Shown here: piece by piece, positions 6,669-10,619 of the stretch
Position numbering within the stretch: the first letter of the stretch is position 1
Layout: every line of letters begins with the position of its first letter
Source of the DNA: Bacillota bacterium
GTDB lineage: Bacteria; Bacillota; Clostridia; Clostridiales; Clostridiaceae
Direction of reading: 5' to 3'
Assembly: GCA_023435985.1 (NCBI GenBank)
Contig: JAEZKY010000246.1
Location: 1-10,619, forward strand
DNA: 10,619 nucleotides
Translations under genes and position numbers: made by a program
The notes under the pieces: generated by a model
The model's database searches: none
What the model was told of the DNA's origin: nothing
Seen by the model: the letters and a program-made list of their open reading frames with translations, nothing else

Positions 6669-7742
6669 TTGGCATACATTAGTGGAAGAAAAAAAGGTGA
6701 AATTAGTAGAAGAATAAAGCTGAAATCAAATACTAGTATAGGAATAATAGTATTAATTTTAATTATAAGTATATTATTTATAAGAGTTGGAAATGTCTTG
6801 AAAAATAGCAAAGAGAGAGGGGCATTTGCTTATGTGCAGCTATTAAATCTAGGAGCTCCAATAGTAGAATCTCAAATTTATGATGAAGGAACATATGCGG
6901 AAAATAAGCTTTCATTAAGTAATGTATGCTTACAGGTTTTTGGTTTGAATAATTTGAGCTATAAAGGGATAATTCAAAATGAAGTTAGCTATTTTACGGA
7001 TGTAGATAGTGGAAGTACTAGCAAACCAGATTCTACATTTAGTTTATTTCAGATAAGCGATGATAGTATATCAAAGGTACCAGTTAATAATACTGATAGT
7101 ACAAATTCAAAAATTTATGATCCAAGCCTAAAAAAGAAATTGGATGAATCAAAGCCAGAAGTACTAATATATCATAGCCATACCACTGAAAATTACAATG
7201 CCTCAGAACCTGAAAGTTTAAATGAAGATACTAACGTGGTGGGAGTAGGAGATGTTCTTACTGACGAACTTGAAAAGAATTATGGCATATCAGTAATTCA
7301 TGATAAAACCAATCACTGTATTTCATATAACGATAGTTATACAAGATCTGGCGAAACTGTAGATAAATATTTAAAAGAATATGGGGATTTCAAAATGCTT
7401 ATAGATTTGCATAGAGATTCTGTGGAGGATAAATCTGCAACAACAACAGAAGTAGATGGAATGAGTGCATCTAAAATAATGTTTGTAGATGCAGAAAATA
7501 GCACAAGATATGCAAAAAATAAAGAACTTACAGAAAAAGTATTCAATAAAACAGCGGAATTGTTTCCGACTCTGCCAATAAAAATATTAACATATCATAG
7601 AGGTAAGAATGCATTTAATCAGGATAAAAGTGATGGATGTTTACTTTTTGAAATAGGGTCTCATACTAATACACCTGAAGAATCAAAGGTCACAGCGCAA
7701 TGTATGGCGAGAGTAATTGCAGAAGTTTTAAATAAAAAATAA
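6669..7742 (+). CDS. spoIIP: Stage II sporulation protein P (engulfment peptidoglycan hydrolase)
   Basis: SpoIIP is a membrane-anchored amidase and endopeptidase that works with SpoIIM and SpoIID to thin and cut septal peptidoglycan during forespore engulfment. The 357-residue product has a basic N-terminus and one membrane anchor (about residues 23-38). A variable linker follows (about 40-160), then the catalytic domain: VLIYHSHTTENY (His169, His171), VIHDKTNH (His211), MLIDLHRDS (His248), and LFEIGSHTNTPEES (Glu328) near the end, all positioned as in the SpoIIP family. The start is TTG 6669, because AAGGGGGG (6655-6662) lies 6 nt upstream. An earlier in-frame TTG at 6627 has no binding site and would add 14 residues before the anchor. 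The gpr-spoIIP order is conserved in spore formers. Mother-cell (SigE) control is expected from the family; I saw no convincing SigE box. All ten arginines use AGA. Confidence 0.94.
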   Translation: MAYISGRKKGEISRRIKLKSNTSIGIIVLILIISILFIRVGNVLKNSKERGAFAYVQLLNLGAPIVESQIYDEGTYAENKLSLSNVCLQVFGLNNLSYKGIIQNEVSYFTDVDSGSTSKPDSTFSLFQISDDSISKVPVNNTDSTNSKIYDPSLKKKLDESKPEVLIYHSHTTENYNASEPESLNEDTNVVGVGDVLTDELEKNYGISVIHDKTNHCISYNDSYTRSGETVDKYLKEYGDFKMLIDLHRDSVEDKSATTTEVDGMSASKIMFVDAENSTRYAKNKELTEKVFNKTAELFPTLPIKILTYHRGKNAFNQDKSDGCLLFEIGSHTNTPEESKVTAQCMARVIAEVLNKK

Positions 7743-8027
7743 AATTTTAGTAGCTTATCTAAGAAACAAAGTTGTGATTTTACCATATGCCTCATTTAAG
7801 TAATAAGTATATTAATATATTTGATTATTTTGTAAAATATAGTTTTGTAAAATTTTTATTAATATATAGGAAGGAGAAAATATGAATATATAAATTCTAC
7901 AACTTAATGAACAAAGTTATCTTTAGAGATTTAATAGCAGATATTATATGTATGTTATAATTGACCTATAGTGGTAAAAAGAAATTAATAACATTAAGAA
8001 AATATTTAATTAAGGAGAAATGCTATT
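7743..8027. other. spoIIP-lacI intergenic region (no gene seen)
   Basis: These 285 bp are AT-rich and hold no credible ORF. Seen: no clear terminator after spoIIP; a direct repeat TTTTGTAAAAT at 7828-7838 and 7843-7853; a strong ribosome binding site GGAAGGAG (7869-7876) followed by a three-codon ORF ATG AAT ATA TAA (7882-7893); and a TGTTATAAT extended -10 (7953-7961) for the next gene. lepA, which usually follows spoIIP in Firmicutes, is absent. Confidence 0.6.
7953..7961 (+). promoter_or_regulatory. Candidate extended -10 promoter of the LacI-family gene
   Basis: TGT followed by a perfect TATAAT (7956-7961) gives an extended -10. The -35 region is weak: TTAATA at 7931-7936 sits at 19 bp. 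Transcription would start near 7968, about 60 nt before the ATG at 8028. Confidence 0.45.
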
Positions 8028-9041
8028 ATGTCTACTATTAAAGATATAGCAAAAAGGGCAGGTGTTTCAATATCTACGGTTTCAAATGCTTTGAATGGCA
8101 TGGGGAATGTAGGAGAGGAAACTAAAAATAAGATACTTCAGATTGCAAAAGAAATTAACTATATTCCAAATATAAATGCAAAGTTATTAAGAAATAGGAA
8201 AACAAATAATATTGGACTTTTTTTGCCTAATGTTATTGGCCAGTTTTATTATATGTTGATTCAAGCTATGTATGCTGTATGTAAGCGTGAAAAATATGCT
8301 TTAAAGATTTTTGTATGCGATTTTAAGCGAGGAGAAAAACTTACATCAAGCATTTTATCATCTAATATTGATGGAGCAGTTATTTTGCATGAGGGATTTG
8401 AAGATTGTCAGTTAAAATTTTTAAAAGATCAAGCAATGAAATTTGTATTTTTAGATAAGAATATGTGTAGTGATAATATTTCTAGTATATTAATTAATAA
8501 TGAGCAAGGAATAATTCAGGGAGTTGATTATTTAATTTCATCTAAGCATAAAAAAATTGCATATATGCGTGGAACAAATAATTATGATAGTATTGTCAGG
8601 TTTAATGCATTTAAGAAAGCTATGAATAAATATTCTATGAAAATTGATGAGAGCTTAATCTTATCTGGATATTTTGAAGAAGCTGCTGCCTATAATGCTA
8701 TAAGAGCAGCTTTTTTACATAGAGTTGAATTTCCAGATGCAATTTTATGTGAAAATGATGATATGGCACGAGGATGTATTCAAGCTTTAAATGATTTAAA
8801 TAAGAGAGTGCCTGAAGATGTAAGTATTATTGGTTTTGATGATACTGACTTTTCTAAGCACTGCAATCCTCCTCTTACGACAATTCATAGTCCTATTAAT
8901 GAATTAGGTGAAAAGGCTGTGCAAGAGATTCTCCGTTTACTTAAGCCTAATGAAACAGGTCTAATGCATGTACTTAATACAAGATTAGTTATAAGAAATT
9001 CGTGTATATTTCGAGAAAATGATTTTGATAATAAATACTAA
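8028..9041 (+). CDS. LacI-family transcriptional regulator
   Basis: A sugar-responsive DNA-binding repressor of the LacI/GalR family, 337 residues, full length. The N-terminal helix-turn-helix is TIKDIAKRAGVSISTVSNAL (residues 3-22). The hinge follows at about 47-56 (PNINAKLLR, with the leucine that wedges into the operator centre), then a periplasmic-binding-protein-like effector domain from NNIGLFLPNV onward. Family landmarks include CENDDMARG (241-249) and VPEDVSIIGFDD (261-272). The start ATG has AAGGAG (8012-8017) 10 nt upstream. The gene runs toward the secreted GH5 glycosidase, and two LacI-type operators lie between them, so the likely target is that gene. Whether it also represses itself is unclear, as no CG-centred palindrome is seen upstream. 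The effector is probably a beta-glucan oligosaccharide (inference from the neighbour). It uses CGN for 6 of 15 arginines, unlike the sporulation genes upstream. Confidence 0.93.
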   Translation: MSTIKDIAKRAGVSISTVSNALNGMGNVGEETKNKILQIAKEINYIPNINAKLLRNRKTNNIGLFLPNVIGQFYYMLIQAMYAVCKREKYALKIFVCDFKRGEKLTSSILSSNIDGAVILHEGFEDCQLKFLKDQAMKFVFLDKNMCSDNISSILINNEQGIIQGVDYLISSKHKKIAYMRGTNNYDSIVRFNAFKKAMNKYSMKIDESLILSGYFEEAAAYNAIRAAFLHRVEFPDAILCENDDMARGCIQALNDLNKRVPEDVSIIGFDDTDFSKHCNPPLTTIHSPINELGEKAVQEILRLLKPNETGLMHVLNTRLVIRNSCIFRENDFDNKY

Positions 9042-9056
9042 ATTTCCAATATATTC

Positions 9057-9073
9057 TTGTAAAACGTTTCTCT
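9057..9073. promoter_or_regulatory. LacI-type operator O1 (imperfect), inside the promoter
   Basis: TTGTAAAACGTTTCTCT has the CG-centred AAAACGTTT core typical of LacI/GalR operators. The left half matches the perfect site downstream (GTAAAAC); the right half is degenerate. It overlaps the -35 and spacer, so a bound repressor would block RNA polymerase. CcpA, also of the LacI family, could use a similar site, but the spacing does not fit a standard cre box well. Confidence 0.6.
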
Positions 9074-9085
9074 AAGTGTTATACT
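9057..9085 (+). promoter_or_regulatory. Promoter for the GH5 glycosidase transcript
   Basis: TTGTAA (9057-9062), a 17-bp spacer and TATACT (9080-9085), with TG one base upstream of the -10 (9077-9078), form a good SigA-type promoter. It begins 16 bp after the regulator's stop codon. Transcription should start near 9092. Confidence 0.7.
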
Positions 9086-9207
9086 TATAGTATAACGTAT
9101 ACAGCATTACTAGTTAAAGTCAGAATGTCTATTCAATTAGTTCCATTATAATTCTAAGCTATAGCTCGTAAAGAAAATATATTCTGTCATGAGGATATAT
9201 TGCAATT

Positions 9208-9227
9208 TTAGTAAAACGTTTTACTAA
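9208..9227. promoter_or_regulatory. LacI-type operator O2, perfect 20-bp palindrome
   Basis: A perfect inverted repeat, TTAGTAAAAC meeting GTTTTACTAA at a central CG. It shares GTAAAACGTTT with O1. The centres are 152 bp apart, which suits repression by DNA looping or a transcription roadblock about 120 nt into the transcript. Confidence 0.8.
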
Positions 9228-9370
9228 GGCTTTTGTGAATTATAGTAAAGAATTATCCCATGAAATCATATTGATAATGTTTAAGCAGCAAAAGAATATC
9301 ATCAAATTTTCATAGTTTATTAAGGAAAATCAATACAGAAAATAAAATTATTAAATTGGAAGGAGTGAGC

Positions 9371-9439
9371 ATGATATCAGAATTATCTAATTATTTTCTT
9401 AATAAGACTATGGACAAACTACAGCCTTATACTGCGTGA
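9371..9439 (+). CDS. Small ORF of 22 codons, possible leader peptide
   Basis: The ORF encodes a 22-residue peptide beginning MISELSNYFLNK and ending QPYTA, then TGA. It has one of the best ribosome binding sites in the window: GGAAGGAG (9358-9365), 5 nt before the ATG. It ends 40 nt before the start of the GH5 gene, so it is translated, if at all, from the same leader. The peptide has no signal sequence or membrane segment, and I do not recognise it. Options: a regulatory leader peptide, the remnant 5' end of a deleted gene, or a functional microprotein. Translation is likely from the binding site; function is unknown. Confidence 0.45.
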   Translation: MISELSNYFLNKTMDKLQPYTA

Positions 9440-9479
9440 AAATTGTCAGTTTGATAATATAAAATGAGGGGTGTAATAA

Positions 9480-10619
9480 ATGCTAAAACTTAGAGAAATT
9501 ATGTACAGTTATGCAAAAAGAACTTTAAAGTTTAAACCTTATGTTACAAAAACCTTAGCGTGTATATCTATGATATTAGGAATAATGCTTATACCTAATG
9601 CTGCATCGGCTGCAGTACCTAGTGGGCGCCAAATTACAAATAGTGATTTTTTGACTTCTTCAGGAGGCTATTTAAAAGATACTTCAGGAAATGTCGTTGC
9701 TCTAAGAGGAGTAAATGCAGGAGGGTGGTTACTTCAAGAATCTTGGATGTGTCCAGTAAATGGTGCAAATAGAGCTTGGGCTAATCTTGATACCATTAAT
9801 GCGATGAAAAAACGTGGATTTACTGATGAGCAAATTCAAACTTTATTTAATACATATCAAAGTAACTGGCTTACAACAACTGATCTTGATAATCTTAAGG
9901 CGATGAATGTAAATCTACTTCGCGTGCCTTTTTGGTATAGGAATTTTATGAAGGATGAAAATGGTACTTGGATAACTGGAGATGATCTTAATAGTAATCC
10001 AGGAATTCAAAAGTTAGACTGGGTCATTTCAGAATGTGGCAAACGTGGAATTTATGTAATATTGGATTTTCATGGAACACCAGGTGGTCAAAGTATGGAT
10101 CATAGTACTGGAACTCTTATGAAAAATGAGTTGTATGATAGTTCTAAAAATCGTCAAATTATGGCTGATGTATGGACTAAAATTGCATCACGTTATAAGG
10201 ATAGTCCAGTAGTTGCAGCTTATGATATTATGAATGAACCTCAAAATAATGGAGGATATACTGGGGCAAATGCATGGGCTCCTGGAAGTAATGATGCTTT
10301 AACTAGAACATTTAGTGTTTATGATCAAATGTACAAGACAATTCGTGCGGCTGATTCTAAACATGTTATTACTATGGAAGCCATTTGGGATAGAAATTGT
10401 CTTCCTGATCCAGCAACATATGGATGGAATAATTTAATGTATCAAATGCATGTGTATGATACTACTATAGATAAGATAGATCAACGAGTTAGCGACCTTA
10501 AATACTATCAATCTCAATATGGAGTAGCAGTTTATGCAGGTGAATTTAACTGTGATCCAAATGAAGAATATGCAATGACTAAGTTTGATAATGCAGGTAT
10601 CAACTGGAGTACTTGGGCC
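9480..10619 (+). CDS. Secreted glycoside hydrolase family 5 (beta-glucanase/cellulase type), 3' end outside window
   Basis: The frame is open to the end of the window (380 codons). GAGGGGTG (9466-9473) lies 6 nt before the ATG. A signal peptide of about 44 residues has a long basic n-region, a hydrophobic core TLACISMILGIMLIPN, and an ASA-A cleavage site near residue 44. The catalytic domain shows the GH5 invariants: Arg148 (LLRVP), His198 (LDFHG), Asn252-Glu253 (IMNEP, acid/base), His324 and Tyr326 (QMHVY), and Glu355 (AGEF, nucleophile). The entry motif RGVNAGGWLLQESWM resembles exo-beta-1,3-glucanase-like GH5 members (RGVNLGGWLV) more than classical endocellulases, so the substrate may be a mixed or beta-1,3-glucan. 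This is uncertain. Binding modules could follow beyond the window. It is likely repressed by the adjacent LacI-family protein. It uses CGN for 8 of 15 arginines. Confidence 0.92.
   Translation, partial: MLKLREIMYSYAKRTLKFKPYVTKTLACISMILGIMLIPNAASAAVPSGRQITNSDFLTSSGGYLKDTSGNVVALRGVNAGGWLLQESWMCPVNGANRAWANLDTINAMKKRGFTDEQIQTLFNTYQSNWLTTTDLDNLKAMNVNLLRVPFWYRNFMKDENGTWITGDDLNSNPGIQKLDWVISECGKRGIYVILDFHGTPGGQSMDHSTGTLMKNELYDSSKNRQIMADVWTKIASRYKDSPVVAAYDIMNEPQNNGGYTGANAWAPGSNDALTRTFSVYDQMYKTIRAADSKHVITMEAIWDRNCLPDPATYGWNNLMYQMHVYDTTIDKIDQRVSDLKYYQSQYGVAVYAGEFNCDPNEEYAMTKFDNAGINWSTWA

Larger units (their letters stand above)
9042..9479. other. 438-bp regulatory region between the LacI-family gene and GH5 gene
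   Basis: No terminator follows the regulator gene. The region holds a promoter (9057-9085), an operator inside it, an inverted repeat over the -10 and start site (9078-9096), a perfect TATAAT at 9147-9152 without a good -35, a perfect operator palindrome (9208-9227), and a 22-codon ORF (9371-9439). From the predicted start near 9092 the leader is about 388 nt. I recognise no riboswitch class in it. Confidence 0.7.

Noticed and set aside
7743..8027. Decayed lepA in the spoIIP-lacI gap
   Set aside because: No translated stretch resembles the conserved LepA GTPase opening (HIDHGKST); only a binding site and three codons are present.
9057..9073. Standard CcpA cre box
   Set aside because: TTGTAAAACGTTTCTCT has one base too many between TG and CG for the common cre consensus; a local LacI-family operator matching O2 explains it better, though CcpA is not excluded.
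9157..9166. AGCTATAGCT palindrome in the GH5 leader
   Set aside because: Only 10 bp, isolated, with no repeat elsewhere in the region; expected by chance.
9100..9370. Riboswitch or T-box in the long GH5 leader
   Set aside because: No conserved T-box, purine, lysine or other known core could be recognised, and there is no terminator-antiterminator pair with a T-run.

Overview
The window comes from a low-GC, spore-forming anaerobe, most likely a Clostridium sensu stricto of the solventogenic type (C. beijerinckii / C. saccharobutylicum relatives). The evidence is the very high AT content, strong AGGAGG-type ribosome binding sites, AGA-dominated arginine codons, and two sporulation/germination genes (gpr, spoIIP). 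The species assignment is inference.

Layout. Positions 2-2059: 3' part of a P-type ATPase-like membrane protein whose catalytic motifs are largely eroded. Positions 2064-3755: a ComEC/Rec2-type DNA channel protein without the C-terminal metallo-beta-lactamase domain, only 4 bp downstream and sharing its ribosome binding site with the ATPase stop codon. Positions 3762-3836: a palindromic AT-rich repeat. Positions 3869-4903: holA (DNA polymerase III delta). Positions 5006-5269, minus strand: rpsT (ribosomal protein S20), with a well-formed promoter and a terminator. Positions 5443-6426: gpr (germination protease). Positions 6439-6519: a second repeat-like hairpin and a strong terminator. Positions 6669-7742: spoIIP (peptidoglycan hydrolase of engulfment). 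The order comEC-holA-rpsT(opposite strand)-gpr-spoIIP is the conserved Firmicutes housekeeping and sporulation neighbourhood.

Where lepA would normally follow spoIIP, the window instead holds a carbohydrate module: a LacI-family repressor (8028-9041), a 438-bp regulatory region with a strong promoter and two LacI-type operators (one inside the promoter, one a perfect 20-bp palindrome), a 22-codon small ORF, and the 5' part of a secreted family 5 glycoside hydrolase (9480 to the window end). Arginine codon use changes sharply at this boundary: CGN makes up 14 of 30 arginine codons in the module and 0 of 20 in gpr plus spoIIP. This suggests the module was acquired separately.

Most unusual points: the degenerate P-type ATPase apparently translated together with a nuclease-less ComEC; the operator and leader architecture of the glycosidase; two intergenic palindromic elements of the same design; and a possible Shine-Dalgarno-masking leader on rpsT. 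I found no CRISPR array, tRNA, rRNA or transposase gene.
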